Source: Stutzerimonas stutzeri (GTDB lineage: Bacteria > Pseudomonadota > Gammaproteobacteria > Pseudomonadales > Pseudomonadaceae). Taken from it: DNA of 64,000 nucleotides. Under the pieces are notes generated by a model. It was given only the letters and a program-made list of their open reading frames with translations. It ran no database searches and was not told where the DNA came from. The stretch covers positions 1-64,000 of the forward strand of contig DDKB01000016.1 in the NCBI GenBank assembly GCA_002339675.1, given 5' to 3'. The translations under genes and the position numbers were made by a program. Numbering within the stretch: the first letter of the stretch is position 1; each line of letters begins with the position of its first letter. This document shows positions 49,200-58,632 of this stretch, piece after piece.

Positions 49200-49846
49200 A
49201 GGGACACGCCTTTTCCGAGACCGAGCGTGCCGGTGTCTACCGGGCAATTGCCGAGCGGCGCGACATGCGCCACTTCGTGCCGGGCGAGGTGGAGCCTGCG
49301 CTGCTGGCGCGGCTGCTCGAGGCCGCGCACAACGCACCCAGCGTCGGGCTCATGCAACCCTGGCGGTTCATTCGCATCACGCGTGGCGACCTGCGCGAAG
49401 CGATCGCCGTGCAGGTCGAGCAGGAGCGTGAACGCACCGCCGAGGCGCTGGGTGAGCGCGGCAGCGCCTTCATGCGGTTGAAGGTCGAGGGTATTCGCGA
49501 GTGCGCTGAACTGCTGGTGGTGGCGCTGATGGATGGCCGCGAAGCACACGTGTTCGGGCGCCGCACCCTGCCGGAGATGGACCTGGCGTCCGCCGCCTGC
49601 GCGATCCAGAACCTCTGGCTGGCCGCACGGGCGGAGGGGCTGGGGATGGGCTGGGTGTCGCTGTTCGAGCCGCAGGCACTGGCCGCTCTGCTGGACGTGC
49701 CCGCGGGCGCGCAGCCGATCGCGGTGATCTGCCTGGGCCCGGTCGCCGAGTTCTACCCGGCGCCGATGCTGGCGTTGACCGGCTGGGCGCACCCTCGGCC
49801 ATTGCATGAACTGCTGTTCGAGAACGGCTGGGGAGCGGTCCGGTGA
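49196..49846 (+). CDS. bluB: 5,6-Dimethylbenzimidazole synthase BluB
   Basis: 216 residues of the nitroreductase-like fold. BluB breaks down reduced FMN with oxygen to make dimethylbenzimidazole, the lower ligand of B12. Recognisable by Y-R-A-I-A-E-R-R-D-M-R-H-F, A-H-N-A-P-S-V-G-L-M-Q-P-W and R-R-T-L-P-E-M-D. It implies synthesis of true cobalamin under oxygen. Its ends overlap cobB and cbiB. Confidence 0.93.
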   Translation: MKGHAFSETERAGVYRAIAERRDMRHFVPGEVEPALLARLLEAAHNAPSVGLMQPWRFIRITRGDLREAIAVQVEQERERTAEALGERGSAFMRLKVEGIRECAELLVVALMDGREAHVFGRRTLPEMDLASAACAIQNLWLAARAEGLGMGWVSLFEPQALAALLDVPAGAQPIAVICLGPVAEFYPAPMLALTGWAHPRPLHELLFENGWGAVR

Positions 49847-50754
49847 GCGTGGCACTGAGCTGCCTGGCCGGTGTCGGCCTGGACGTGATATTCGGTGAGC
49901 CACGTCGCGGCCACCCGCTGGTCCTGTTCGGCCGCCTCGCCGATCGTCTGGAGGCTCACTTCAACGGGCCCGATGGCCGCGGCTGGCGCAGCCATGGCGT
50001 GACCGCCTGGTGCCTGGCGGTGCTGCCGCTGACAGCGCTGGCCTGGCTGCTGAGCCGGCTGCCCGGCGCCGGGTGGCTGGTCGAGGTCCTGCTGCTCTAC
50101 GTCGCTCTGGGGCTACGCAGCCTCGGTGAGCACCTGATGCCGATCGCAATCGCCTTGCGCCAGGGCGATCTGACCGAGGCGCGCAGGCGAGTCGGCTTCA
50201 TCGTCAGCCGAGACACCCGCGTGCTGGACGAGCAGGGTGTCGCCCGCGCGGCCACCGAGTCGGCGCTGGAAAACGGCAGCGATGCGGTATTCGCCGCGCT
50301 GTTCTGGTTTGCCGTCGCCGGCGCGCCGGGGGTGGTGCTGTACCGCCTGAGCAATACCCTCGACGCCATGTGGGGCTACCGCAACCTGCGTTTCGAGCGA
50401 TTCGGCTGGGCGGCCGCACGCATCGACGATGCGCTCAATTTCATCCCGGCGCGGCTGGTCGCTGTCACCTACGCGGTGCTTGGCCATACCCGCCAGGCCT
50501 GGCGCTGCTGGCGGGAACAGGCGCCGCGCTGGGACAGTCCCAACGCCGGCCCGGTGATGGCCGCCGGTGCCGGGGCGCTGGGGGTGTCGCTGGGTGGGCC
50601 GGCGATCTACCACGGCGAATCGCATGAGCGGCCTGTGCTGGGCACGGGCGCGGCGCCGGCGGCGCGTGACATCGAGCGCGCGCTGGATCTGGTCTGGGCC
50701 GGCGTCGGCCTCTGGTTGCTGGCATTGCTGCTGGGAGGCTGGTTCGATGCTTGA
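49843..50754 (+). CDS. cbiB: Adenosylcobinamide-phosphate synthase (CbiB/CobD)
   Basis: 303 residues, an integral membrane protein with about five helices. It joins aminopropanol phosphate to adenosylcobyric acid. Signature patterns are D-V-I-F-G-E-P-R-R-G-H-P and S-R-D-T-x-V-L and A-T-E-S-A-L-E-N-G-S-D-A-V. Overlaps the next gene (cobD) by 8 bases. In Pseudomonas denitrificans naming this is CobD. Confidence 0.93.
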   Translation: MSVALSCLAGVGLDVIFGEPRRGHPLVLFGRLADRLEAHFNGPDGRGWRSHGVTAWCLAVLPLTALAWLLSRLPGAGWLVEVLLLYVALGLRSLGEHLMPIAIALRQGDLTEARRRVGFIVSRDTRVLDEQGVARAATESALENGSDAVFAALFWFAVAGAPGVVLYRLSNTLDAMWGYRNLRFERFGWAAARIDDALNFIPARLVAVTYAVLGHTRQAWRCWREQAPRWDSPNAGPVMAAGAGALGVSLGGPAIYHGESHERPVLGTGAAPAARDIERALDLVWAGVGLWLLALLLGGWFDA

Positions 50755-51748
50755 GCACGGCGGACGGTTGCGCGCGGCGGCGCAGGCTTTTGACATACCG
50801 CTGGCGGACTGGCTCGACCTGTCCACCGGCATTGCGCCCTATGGTTTCGAGCTGCCAGCCATCCCGGCGGACGTATGGAGCCGCCTCCCGGAGCCGGACG
50901 ATTCGCTGGCCGCTGTTGCCGCCGGTTACTACGGCGCCTCGGCATTGCTGCCGGTCGCCGGCTCGCAGGCGGCCATTCAGCTCCTGCCCAGATTGCGCAA
51001 GAACCTGCAGGTCGGGGTCCTGTCGCCCTGCTACCGGGAGCACGCCGAGGCCTGGCTGCGCGAGGGTCACCGGGTCGTCGAGTTCAGCGAAGGGGCCGTG
51101 CCGCGCGCCATCGACGGGCTGGACGTGCTGGTGGTGGTCAATCCCAACAATCCCACCGGCCGCCTGTTGTCGCCCGAGCAACTGCTCGCCTGGCACGCGC
51201 GCCTGGCGTCACGCGGTGGCTGGCTGGTGGTCGACGAAGCGTTCCTGGACTGTACGCCGACGCACAGCCTGGCGGCCCATGCGCACCTGCCCGGGCTGGT
51301 CGTGTTGCGCTCGTTCGGCAAGTTCTTCGCCATGGCCGGTGCCCGGCTCGGCTTCGTGCTCGCCGAGCCGCTGCTGCTCGACGCGCTCGCCAGGGCCCTG
51401 GGGCCCTGGCCGGTCGCCGGCCCGTCACGCTTCGTCGCCTCCGCGCTGCTCGGCGACCGCGCGGGCCAGCAGCGCCAGCGTGCGCGGTTGCTGGCCGATG
51501 CCGAGCGTCTCACCAGGCTGCTGACCCAGAGCGGGCTGCCGCCGGCCGGCGGCTGCGCGCTGTTCCAGTTCGTGGTCACCGGCGACGCCGATCTGCTCTA
51601 CGAATACCTGGCCTGCCAGGGCATCCTCGTGCGGCGCTTCCATGCGCCACCAAGCCTGCGATTCGGCCTGCCGCCGGACGCCGCGGGCTGGGCGCGACTG
51701 ACTCGCGTGCTGGCCCACTACCGGGAGATTCGCGCATGCCTACGCTGA
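50747..51748 (+). CDS. cobD: Threonine-phosphate decarboxylase (CobD/CobC)
   Basis: 333 residues, a PLP enzyme of the class I/II aminotransferase fold. It makes (R)-1-aminopropan-2-ol phosphate for the nucleotide-loop linker. N-P-N-N-P-T-G-R and the Schiff-base Lys in S-F-G-K-F-F-A-M-A-G are present. The start ATG follows GGGAGGCTGGTTCG. The end overlaps cobQ. Called CobC in the P. denitrificans scheme and CobD in Salmonella. Confidence 0.93.
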   Translation: MLEHGGRLRAAAQAFDIPLADWLDLSTGIAPYGFELPAIPADVWSRLPEPDDSLAAVAAGYYGASALLPVAGSQAAIQLLPRLRKNLQVGVLSPCYREHAEAWLREGHRVVEFSEGAVPRAIDGLDVLVVVNPNNPTGRLLSPEQLLAWHARLASRGGWLVVDEAFLDCTPTHSLAAHAHLPGLVVLRSFGKFFAMAGARLGFVLAEPLLLDALARALGPWPVAGPSRFVASALLGDRAGQQRQRARLLADAERLTRLLTQSGLPPAGGCALFQFVVTGDADLLYEYLACQGILVRRFHAPPSLRFGLPPDAAGWARLTRVLAHYREIRACLR

Positions 51749-53202
51749 TGGTGCAGGGCACCACGTCCGATGCCGGCAAGAGCACGCTGGTGACCGCACT
51801 GTGCCGCTGGCTGCATCGCCAGCAGGTGGCGGTGGCGCCGTTCAAGCCGCAGAACATGGCGCTCAACAGCGCGGTCACGGCCGACGGCGGCGAGATCGGC
51901 CGCGCCCAGGCGGTGCAGGCGCAGGCGGCGGGACTGGCGCCGCACACCGACATGAATCCGATCCTGCTCAAGCCCAACAGCGACGTCGGCGCGCAGGTCA
52001 TCATCCATGGCCGCGCGGTGAGCAACATGGATGCCGCGGCTTATCACGATTACAAGCGGGTGGCGATGGAGGCCGTGCTGGCCTCGCATCGGCGCCTTGA
52101 ACGGGCCTATCAGGTGGTGATGGTCGAGGGTGCTGGTTCGCCCGCCGAGATCAACCTGCGTGCCAACGACATCGCCAACATGGGCTTTGCCGAGGCAGTG
52201 GATTGCCCGGTGATCCTTATCGCCGACATCGACAAGGGGGGCGTCTTCGCCCATCTGGTCGGCACCCTGGCGTTGCTCAGCCCGAGCGAGCAGGCCCGGG
52301 TGCAGGGCTTCGTCATCAACCGCTTCCGTGGCGATATCGCACTGTTGCAGCCGGGGCTGGACTGGCTCGAACAGCGCACCGGCAAGCCAGTGCTCGGGGT
52401 GTTGCCCTATCTGATGGATTTCCATCTCGAAGCCGAAGACGCCATTGATCTGCGTCAGTCGGCCAAGGCCGAGCGAACGCTCAGGGTGGTGGTGCCGGCA
52501 TTGCCACGCATTAGCAACCACACCGACTTCGACCCGCTGCGCCTGCACCCGCAGGTCGACTTGCGCTTCATCGGTCCGGGCCAGGCGATCCCGGGAGCGG
52601 ACCTGATTATCCTGCCCGGTTCCAAGAGCGTGCGCGCCGATCTCGACTGGCTGCGCGCCAACGGCTGGGGGGCGGCCATCCGCAGGCATATGCGCTATGG
52701 CGGCAAGCTGCTGGGGATCTGCGGCGGTCTGCAGATGCTCGGCGAGCGGATCGCCGACCCGCTCGGGCTGGAAGGCGCGGCCGGGCACAGCGAGGGGCTG
52801 GGGCTGCTGGCGTTGAGCACCGAGCTGGCGGCGGACAAGCAACTGCGTAATGTGTCGGGCCGCCTCCTGCTCGGCGACGTGGCGATCCAGGGCTATGAGA
52901 TCCATGCCGGCATCAGCACCGGCCCAGCGCTGCAACGGGCCGCGGTACGGCTCGATGACGGGCGCACCGACGGCGCGCTCAGCGCAGACGGCCAAGTGCT
53001 CGGCACCTACCTGCATGGCTTGTTCGAGGCGCCCCAAGCCTGTCAGCACCTGCTGCGCTGGGCCGGGCTGGAGGAGGCGCAGCAGGTCGACTACCACGCG
53101 CTGCGCGAGCGCGATATCGAACGCCTGGCCGACCTGGTCGAGGCGCACCTGGACACGGCACGGCTGAAACAGCTGTGCGGATTGCAAGCGAGCGCGCGAT
53201 GA
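51736..53202 (+). CDS. cobQ: Cobyric acid synthase (CobQ/CbiP)
   Basis: 488 residues. It amidates carboxylates b, d, e and g of the corrin ring with glutamine and ATP. The opening V-Q-G-T-T-S-D-A-G-K-S-T-L-V-T-A is the P-loop; the amidotransferase half has its Cys in L-L-G-I-C-G-G-L-Q-M-L (about 328-338) and the C-terminal His in T-Y-L-H-G-L-F. The start overlaps cobD by 13 bases. Confidence 0.95.
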   Translation: MPTLMVQGTTSDAGKSTLVTALCRWLHRQQVAVAPFKPQNMALNSAVTADGGEIGRAQAVQAQAAGLAPHTDMNPILLKPNSDVGAQVIIHGRAVSNMDAAAYHDYKRVAMEAVLASHRRLERAYQVVMVEGAGSPAEINLRANDIANMGFAEAVDCPVILIADIDKGGVFAHLVGTLALLSPSEQARVQGFVINRFRGDIALLQPGLDWLEQRTGKPVLGVLPYLMDFHLEAEDAIDLRQSAKAERTLRVVVPALPRISNHTDFDPLRLHPQVDLRFIGPGQAIPGADLIILPGSKSVRADLDWLRANGWGAAIRRHMRYGGKLLGICGGLQMLGERIADPLGLEGAAGHSEGLGLLALSTELAADKQLRNVSGRLLLGDVAIQGYEIHAGISTGPALQRAAVRLDDGRTDGALSADGQVLGTYLHGLFEAPQACQHLLRWAGLEEAQQVDYHALRERDIERLADLVEAHLDTARLKQLCGLQASAR

Positions 53203-53720
53203 TCGAACTGATTCTCGGCGGTGCCCGGTCCGGCAAGAGCCGCCTGGCCGAGCGCCTGGCCGGCGAGAGCGGGCTGCCGGTCACCTACATCGCCACCAGT
53301 CAGGCGCTGGACGGCGAGATGAGCGCACGGATCGCGCACCACCGAGCGCGTCGCCCGGTTGACTGGGAGTTGGTCGAGGAACCGCTGGCCTTGGCTGCAA
53401 CGTTGCGAGCACTGGCCAGTTCCGATCGCTGCCTGCTGGTGGACTGCCTGACCCTGTGGTTGACCAATCTGTTGATGCTGGACGATGCGGCACGCCTGGT
53501 TGCCGAACGGAACGCGCTGCTCGAATGCCTGCATGGGTTGCCGGGCAGGGTGCTGCTGGTCAGTAACGAAACCGGCCTGGGCGTGGTACCGCTGGGCGAG
53601 ATGAGCCGGCGCTATGTTGACGAGGCCGGCTGGCTGCATCAGGCCCTGGCCGAGCGGTGCGAACGGGTGGTCTTCACCGTGGCAGGCCTTCCGATGATCC
53701 TGAAAGGAGAACCCCTTTGA
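53199..53720 (+). CDS. cobU: Adenosylcobinamide kinase / guanylyltransferase
   Basis: 173 residues. Bifunctional CobU (CobP): phosphorylates adenosylcobinamide and forms the GDP derivative. The P-loop is G-G-A-R-S-G-K-S, the GMP-transfer His lies in I-A-H-H-R-A-R-R, and V-S-N-E-T-G-L-G-V-V-P is conserved. The start ATG overlaps the cobQ stop (ATGA). Another in-frame start at 53175 is less likely. Confidence 0.94.
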   Translation: MIELILGGARSGKSRLAERLAGESGLPVTYIATSQALDGEMSARIAHHRARRPVDWELVEEPLALAATLRALASSDRCLLVDCLTLWLTNLLMLDDAARLVAERNALLECLHGLPGRVLLVSNETGLGVVPLGEMSRRYVDEAGWLHQALAERCERVVFTVAGLPMILKGEPL

Positions 53721-54769
53721 CCGAACGCTGGTGGCAGGCGCCCTGTCGCGCCCTGGACGACTCCGCGCGCCAGGTGGCGCTGCAACGTGACGCGCAGCTG
53801 ACCAAGCCGGGTGGTGCACTCGGCCGCCTCGATACGCTTGTGCCGCTGCTGGCCGCACTGCGCGGCCAACCGCGCCCGCGTGTCGACCCGGTGTGGATCG
53901 GCGTGTTCGCCGGCGACCATGGCGTAGCCGCGGAGGGTATCTCGGCGTTTCCGCAGTCGGTGACCGGCCAGATGCTTGCCAATTTCATCCATGGCGGCGC
54001 CGCGATCAGCGTGTTGGCGCGCGCGCTTGACGCGACGCTGGAGGTGATCGACCTGGGCACGGCGGTGCCGGTCGGGCCGCTGCCTGGCGTGCGGCATCTG
54101 GGGCTGGGGCCGGGGACCGCCAATTTCGCCAAGGGCCCGTCGATGACGGCGCAGACCTGCCAGCAGGCGTTACAGGCTGGGCGCGAGAGCGTCTTGCGTG
54201 CCGACGCGGCGCAGTCCGCGCTGTTCATCGGCGGCGAGATGGGAATCGGCAACACCACCACAGCCGCGGCGCTGGCTTGCGCGCTGCTCGGCTGCGAGCC
54301 GGGGGCACTGGCGGGCCCAGGAACCGGCCTGGATCACGCGGGGGTGACGCGCAAGTGTGCAGTGATCGAGCGCGCGCTCGAGCTGCATGCCGGCGATCAC
54401 GACGTGCTCGGCTGGATGCGGCGCGTCGGTGGGTTCGAACTGGCGGCGCTGACCGGCGCCTACCTGGCTTGCGCTCAGCAGGGCATCATTGCGCTGGTCG
54501 ATGGCTTCATCTGCAGCGTTGCGGCGCTCTGTGCGGTGCGCCTGAATCCGGGATGTCGCGACTGGCTGCTGTTCGCCCATCGCTCAGCCGAGCCCGGCCA
54601 CCAGGCGGTGCTCGAGGCGTTGGATGCGACGCCGTTGCTCGATCTCGGGCTGCGTCTGGGTGAAGGCAGTGGCGCGGCGCTGGCGGTGCCGCTGTTACGG
54701 ATGGCCTGCGCGTTGCACGACGGAATGGCCACCTTTGCCGAAGCGGCCGTGTCCGGGCAGGCGACATGA
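53717..54769 (+). CDS. cobT: Nicotinate-nucleotide--DMB phosphoribosyltransferase CobT
   Basis: 350 residues. It makes alpha-ribazole phosphate from nicotinate mononucleotide and dimethylbenzimidazole. Features are L-T-K-P-x-G-x-L-G, F-A-G-D-H-G-V-A, I-G-G-E-M-G-I-G-N-T-T and the C-terminal Glu of L-G-E-G-S-G-A-A-L. TTG 53717 is the start: it overlaps the cobU stop, with AAAGGAGAA a good distance upstream, and no ATG fits better. Overlaps the next gene by 4 bases. Confidence 0.93.
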   Translation: MTERWWQAPCRALDDSARQVALQRDAQLTKPGGALGRLDTLVPLLAALRGQPRPRVDPVWIGVFAGDHGVAAEGISAFPQSVTGQMLANFIHGGAAISVLARALDATLEVIDLGTAVPVGPLPGVRHLGLGPGTANFAKGPSMTAQTCQQALQAGRESVLRADAAQSALFIGGEMGIGNTTTAAALACALLGCEPGALAGPGTGLDHAGVTRKCAVIERALELHAGDHDVLGWMRRVGGFELAALTGAYLACAQQGIIALVDGFICSVAALCAVRLNPGCRDWLLFAHRSAEPGHQAVLEALDATPLLDLGLRLGEGSGAALAVPLLRMACALHDGMATFAEAAVSGQAT

Positions 54770-55359
54770 GCCTGCAACTGGACCTGCTGCGCCATGGCGA
54801 GACGATTTCTGGCGGCGGTTTCCGCGGCCGCCTGGACGACGAACTGACCGAGCTCGGCTGGCAGCAGCTGCGCCAGGCGATCGCCGGACAGCCTGGCTGG
54901 CAGCGGATCGTCAGTTCGCCGCTGAAACGCTGTGCCCGCTTCGCCGGTGAACTGGCCGACCAGCTCGGGCTCGGGCTGGAGTTGGACCCGGCCTTTAGGG
55001 AGCTGGACTTCGGCGACTGGGAAGGGCGCAGCGCCGCTGAGCTGATGGTCGACCAGAGCGATGCGCTGGGGCGGTTCTGGCGCGATCCCTATGGCTTCAC
55101 GCCCCCGGGTGGCGAGCCGCTGCAGGCGTTCGAAGCACGGATCCTGACGGCGCTCGAACGTCTCGCTGATCGCTGCGCGGACGAGCGGGTGCTGCTGGTG
55201 ACGCATGCCGGCGTGATGCGGCTGCTGCTGGCCGAGGCGCGCGGCTTGCCACGCGGGCAGCTGCTGCAAGTCGAGGTCCGGCATGCCGAGCTGGTCGGGC
55301 TGCGGGTGGGCTTCCGCGACGCGACCCTGTGGTTGGAAGAAGCATGCAGCCCTTCCTGA
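54766..55359 (+). CDS. cobC: Alpha-ribazole phosphatase (CobC family)
   Basis: 197 residues of the histidine phosphatase superfamily. The R-H-G-E motif comes at about 9-12 and the second His is in V-T-H-A-G-V-M-R. In this operon it should remove the phosphate from alpha-ribazole phosphate or from adenosylcobalamin phosphate. The C-terminus overlaps the cobS start by 16 bases. Confidence 0.9.
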   Translation: MSLQLDLLRHGETISGGGFRGRLDDELTELGWQQLRQAIAGQPGWQRIVSSPLKRCARFAGELADQLGLGLELDPAFRELDFGDWEGRSAAELMVDQSDALGRFWRDPYGFTPPGGEPLQAFEARILTALERLADRCADERVLLVTHAGVMRLLLAEARGLPRGQLLQVEVRHAELVGLRVGFRDATLWLEEACSPS

Positions 55360-56075
55360 TCGCGCTGCAGTTTCTGACCAGCCTGCCGGTGCGGCTGCGC
55401 GATATGCCGATGCCCGAGGCAATCGGCCGCTCACTGCTCTACTACCCGCTGGTGGGGCTGTTGCTCGGCGCCATGCTCTGGCTCGCCGGCGATGCGCTCG
55501 AACGCACGGCTCTGCCGCTGCAGGCTGCGCTGATACTGGCCGTCTGGGTGGCGCTGACTGGCGCCTTGCATCTGGACGGGCTGGCCGACAGCGCCGATGC
55601 CTGGCTCGGCGGCTTCGGCGACCGCGACCGCACCCTGGCGATCATGAAGGACCCGCGCAGCGGCCCTATCGCCGTGGTGGTGCTGGTTCTCGTGCTGTTG
55701 CTCAAGTTCACCGCGCTCTGGGCGCTGCTGGGTGACGGCCAGCGGCTGGGCCTGCTACTCGCACCCTTGCTCGGCCGCAGCGCGGTGCTGGGGCTGTTCC
55801 TGACGACGCCCTACGTGCGACCCGGCGGCCTTGGCCAGGCGCTGGCCGAGCAGCTGCCGCGTGCTCCGGTGCGCGGGGTGCTGACCATGGTCGCGGTGCT
55901 TTGTCTGCTGATGGGCGAGGCGGGGTGGCTGACGTTGGCCGTCACTCTGGTGGTCGCCGCGCTGGCCAGGCGGGCAATGTGCCGGCGCCTCGGCGGCACC
56001 ACCGGCGACACCGCCGGCGCGCTGGTCGAACTGGTGGAGTGCGCCGTGCTCGTCGCCCTGGCCCTGCGCCTGTAG
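55344..56075 (+). CDS. cobS: Cobalamin synthase CobS (adenosylcobinamide-GDP ribazoletransferase)
   Basis: 243 residues, an inner-membrane protein with about six helices. It joins the activated corrinoid and alpha-ribazole, the last joining step. The F-L-T-S-L-P-V-R start, H-L-D-G-L-A-D-S-A-D-A and K-D-P-R-S-G-P-I are signature motifs. It ends the operon; the stop lies 14 bases from the convergent modC stop. Confidence 0.94.
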   Translation: MQPFLIALQFLTSLPVRLRDMPMPEAIGRSLLYYPLVGLLLGAMLWLAGDALERTALPLQAALILAVWVALTGALHLDGLADSADAWLGGFGDRDRTLAIMKDPRSGPIAVVVLVLVLLLKFTALWALLGDGQRLGLLLAPLLGRSAVLGLFLTTPYVRPGGLGQALAEQLPRAPVRGVLTMVAVLCLLMGEAGWLTLAVTLVVAALARRAMCRRLGGTTGDTAGALVELVECAVLVALALRL

Positions 56076-56089
56076 CCGCGACACCCGCG

Positions 56090-57181
56090 TCAACCGAGCA
56101 GGGCCACGGCCTTGATCTGCGCCCAGAGGGTGCGCCCCTCGCGCACATCCAGCTGATCGGCCGAGCGCCGCGTAATACGCGCCAGGAGCGGCGTTCCCTG
56201 CGCATCCAGGCGCACCAGCACATGCGCCGGGGTGTCGGCGGCGACGACCTGCTCGACGCGCGCCGGCAGCAGGTTGCTGATGCTGGTGCCCTCGGCTTTC
56301 GTCAGTGCCAGGCTGACATCCCGCGCATGGACGCGAAACCGCAGGGGCTGGCCGACCGCTTCGTCGCGCCTGGCCACCAGCACCTCGCCGCCGGCAAAGG
56401 CCAGCCTTGTCAGGTGGTAGGCCTGATCGTGCCCGGCCACCACCGAGTCGATCACCACCCCGGCGTCCTCACCAAAGGCGGTGGGCAGGTCCAGGCGCGC
56501 CAGGGTGGCGTGCAAGCCGCCCTGCGCCACGACTCGGCCGTCCTCGAGCAGCACCAGGTAATCGGCTAGGCGTGCCACTTCGTCCGGTGCATGGCTGACG
56601 TAGATCACCGGTATCTCCAGCTCGGCATGCAGGCGTTCAAGGTAGGGCAGGATTTCCTGCTTGCGCTGGTGGTCCAGCGCAGCGAGCGGTTCGTCCAGTA
56701 ACAGCAGGCGCGGGCTGGTCAGCAAGGCGCGGGCAATGGCGACGCGCTGGCGCTCACCGCCGGACAGACGCTCGGGCCGGCGTTCGAGCAAGTGCCCGAT
56801 GCCGAGCAGCTCGACGGCCTGTGACCAGACCACGCGGCGCTGGTGGCGACTGACGCGCTGCATGCCGAACGCCAAATTGCTCTTCACCGACAGGTGGGCG
56901 AAGAGGTTCGCTTCCTGGAACACGTAGCCGACACCGCGCCGGTGGGGCGCGACGAAAAGGCCCTGGGCCGAGTCCTGCCAGCACTCGTCGTTGACCCGCA
57001 CCAGTCCGCTCGCCTGCCGCTCCAGGCCGGCGATGCAGCGTAGGCAGCTGGTCTTGCCCGAGCCGGAGGGGCCGAACAGCGCGCTCACACCGCGGCCCGG
57101 CAAGTCCAGCTCCACGTCGAGAGCAAAGCCCGGGTGTTGCATCCGCAGCCGGGCCTGGATACCGCCGGGCGTGGTCTTCAT
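56090..57181 (-). CDS. modC: Molybdate ABC transporter ATP-binding protein ModC
   Basis: 363 residues. Walker A G-P-S-G-S-G-K-T (about 37-44), signature L-S-G-G-E-R-Q-R-V, Walker B L-L-L-L-D-E-P-L-A-A-L-D. A C-terminal Mop domain (about 290-363) senses molybdate and can inhibit transport. Partner of ModA and ModB. The start overlaps the modB stop. Molybdate supplied by this system is needed by NapA (24013-26517). Confidence 0.95.
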   Translation of the reverse strand: MKTTPGGIQARLRMQHPGFALDVELDLPGRGVSALFGPSGSGKTSCLRCIAGLERQASGLVRVNDECWQDSAQGLFVAPHRRGVGYVFQEANLFAHLSVKSNLAFGMQRVSRHQRRVVWSQAVELLGIGHLLERRPERLSGGERQRVAIARALLTSPRLLLLDEPLAALDHQRKQEILPYLERLHAELEIPVIYVSHAPDEVARLADYLVLLEDGRVVAQGGLHATLARLDLPTAFGEDAGVVIDSVVAGHDQAYHLTRLAFAGGEVLVARRDEAVGQPLRFRVHARDVSLALTKAEGTSISNLLPARVEQVVAADTPAHVLVRLDAQGTPLLARITRRSADQLDVREGRTLWAQIKAVALLG

Positions 57182-57858
57182 CCGCGCCACCCCTGTCGTA
57201 GCCGACCGCTGTACAGCGCCAGCAGCACCACAAAGGAGAAGGCCAGCAAGCCCCCGGCCAGCCAGTGTGCCTGGGCGTATTCCATCGCCTCGACGTGGTC
57301 GTAGATCTGCACCGACAGCACCCGTGTTTGCGCCGGAATGTTGCCGCCAATCATCAGCACCACGCCGAATTCGCCGACGGTGTGGGCAAAACCGAGGATG
57401 CTGGCGGTGATGAATCCGGGTCGGGCCAGTGGCAGCACCACGGTGAAGAAGCAGTCCAGCGGGCCGGCGCGCAGGGTGGCGGCGGCTTCCAGCGGTGCGT
57501 CGCCAATCGCTTCGAAGGCGTTGTGTAGCGGTTGCACCACGAAAGGCATGGAGTAGAACACCGAGGCCACCACCAGACCGGCGAAGGTGAAGGGCAGGGT
57601 GCCCAGGCCGAGGCTCTGAGTCAGCTGTCCGACCGGCCCGTTCGGCCCCATGGCCACTAGCAGGTAGAAGCCGAGCACCGTGGGTGGCAGCACCAGCGGC
57701 AGTGCGACGACCGCGCTGACAGGGCCCTTCAGCGGCGAGCGCGTGCGCGCCAGCCACCAGGCGATCGGCGTGCCGATCACCAACAGCAGCGCGGTGGTCA
57801 GGCTGGCAAGTTTGAGCGTCAGCAGGACGGCGCTCAGGCCGAGTTCATCGAGCGGCAT
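57178..57858 (-). CDS. modB: Molybdate ABC transporter permease ModB
   Basis: 226 residues with five or six helices of the MetI-like permease fold. The E-A-A-x(3)-G loop for contact with ModC is E-A-A-A-T-L-R-A-G-P. The start overlaps the end of modA by 14 bases. Normal length. Confidence 0.94.
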   Translation of the reverse strand: MPLDELGLSAVLLTLKLASLTTALLLVIGTPIAWWLARTRSPLKGPVSAVVALPLVLPPTVLGFYLLVAMGPNGPVGQLTQSLGLGTLPFTFAGLVVASVFYSMPFVVQPLHNAFEAIGDAPLEAAATLRAGPLDCFFTVVLPLARPGFITASILGFAHTVGEFGVVLMIGGNIPAQTRVLSVQIYDHVEAMEYAQAHWLAGGLLAFSFVVLLALYSGRLRQGWRG

Positions 57859-58624
57859 CAGTATCGCCCTTAGCCAAGCCGTAGCCGTAGCCGTAGGATT
57901 CGATGATTCGGGTGGCCCGTTCGCCGCTCAGGTAATCGAGCAGCGCCGCGGCGGCGGGGTTGTCGCGGCCCTTGTGCAGCAGCAGCGCGTCCTGGCGGAT
58001 CGGCGGGTGGTAGCTCGCCGGGACGACCCAACCCGAGCCCTGGCGGATCTTGCCGTTCTCGACCACCTGGGACAGCGCGACGAAGCCCAGCTCCGCATTT
58101 CCGCTGGCCACGAACTGATGGGTCTGGGCAATGTTTTCGCCCTGCACCAGATGATCCTTCACGGCGTCGGCCAGCCCGAGCCTGGCCAGCGTGGCGATGG
58201 CGGCGGCGCCGTAGGGCGCGGTTTTAGGGTTGGCAATGGCGAGGTGGCGATAGGGTTGTTCGGTCAAGCTGCCTGCCTGGCTGACGTAGCCGTCGCGGGC
58301 CGACCACAGCACCAGCGTGCCGATGGCGTAGGGGAAGCGGCTGCCGGCGACGCCGAGCCCTTCGCGTTCCAGGCGTGCCGGGACCGCTTCGTCGGCCGCC
58401 AGCAGCACTTCGAAGGGCGCGCCGTTGCGAATCTGCGCATAGAGCTTGCCGGTCGAGCCGAAGGCGAGCAGGGCCGTGTGCCCTGTGTCCTGTTCGAAGG
58501 CGGCGGCGATGGCCTGCATCGGCTTGGTGAAGTTCGACGCGACGGCGACCTGCACCTGCGCAGCGTGAGCGACGACGGACAGGGTGCTGGCAACCAGCGT
58601 GGCGATCAGGTGGCGGGCTTTCAT
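57845..58624 (-). CDS. modA: Molybdate-binding protein ModA
   Basis: 259 residues. A Sec signal (M-K-A-R-H-L-I-A-T-L-V-A-S-T-L-S-V-V-A-H-A) precedes a type II periplasmic-binding fold. The A-V-A-S-N-F-T-K-P-M and F-G-S-T-G-K-L-Y-A-Q-I segments contact the oxyanion in the family. Located 8 bases downstream of modE, so the two share a transcript. Confidence 0.94.
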   Translation of the reverse strand: MKARHLIATLVASTLSVVAHAAQVQVAVASNFTKPMQAIAAAFEQDTGHTALLAFGSTGKLYAQIRNGAPFEVLLAADEAVPARLEREGLGVAGSRFPYAIGTLVLWSARDGYVSQAGSLTEQPYRHLAIANPKTAPYGAAAIATLARLGLADAVKDHLVQGENIAQTHQFVASGNAELGFVALSQVVENGKIRQGSGWVVPASYHPPIRQDALLLHKGRDNPAAAALLDYLSGERATRIIESYGYGYGLAKGDTDAAR

Positions 58625-58632
58625 CGAAACTC

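Noticed and set aside
50875..51735. An upstream extension of cobQ into the cobD gene
   Set aside because: The extension is Arg/Ala-rich out-of-frame translation of cobD. The P-loop start M-P-T-L-M-V-Q-G-T at 51736 matches the family N-terminus.
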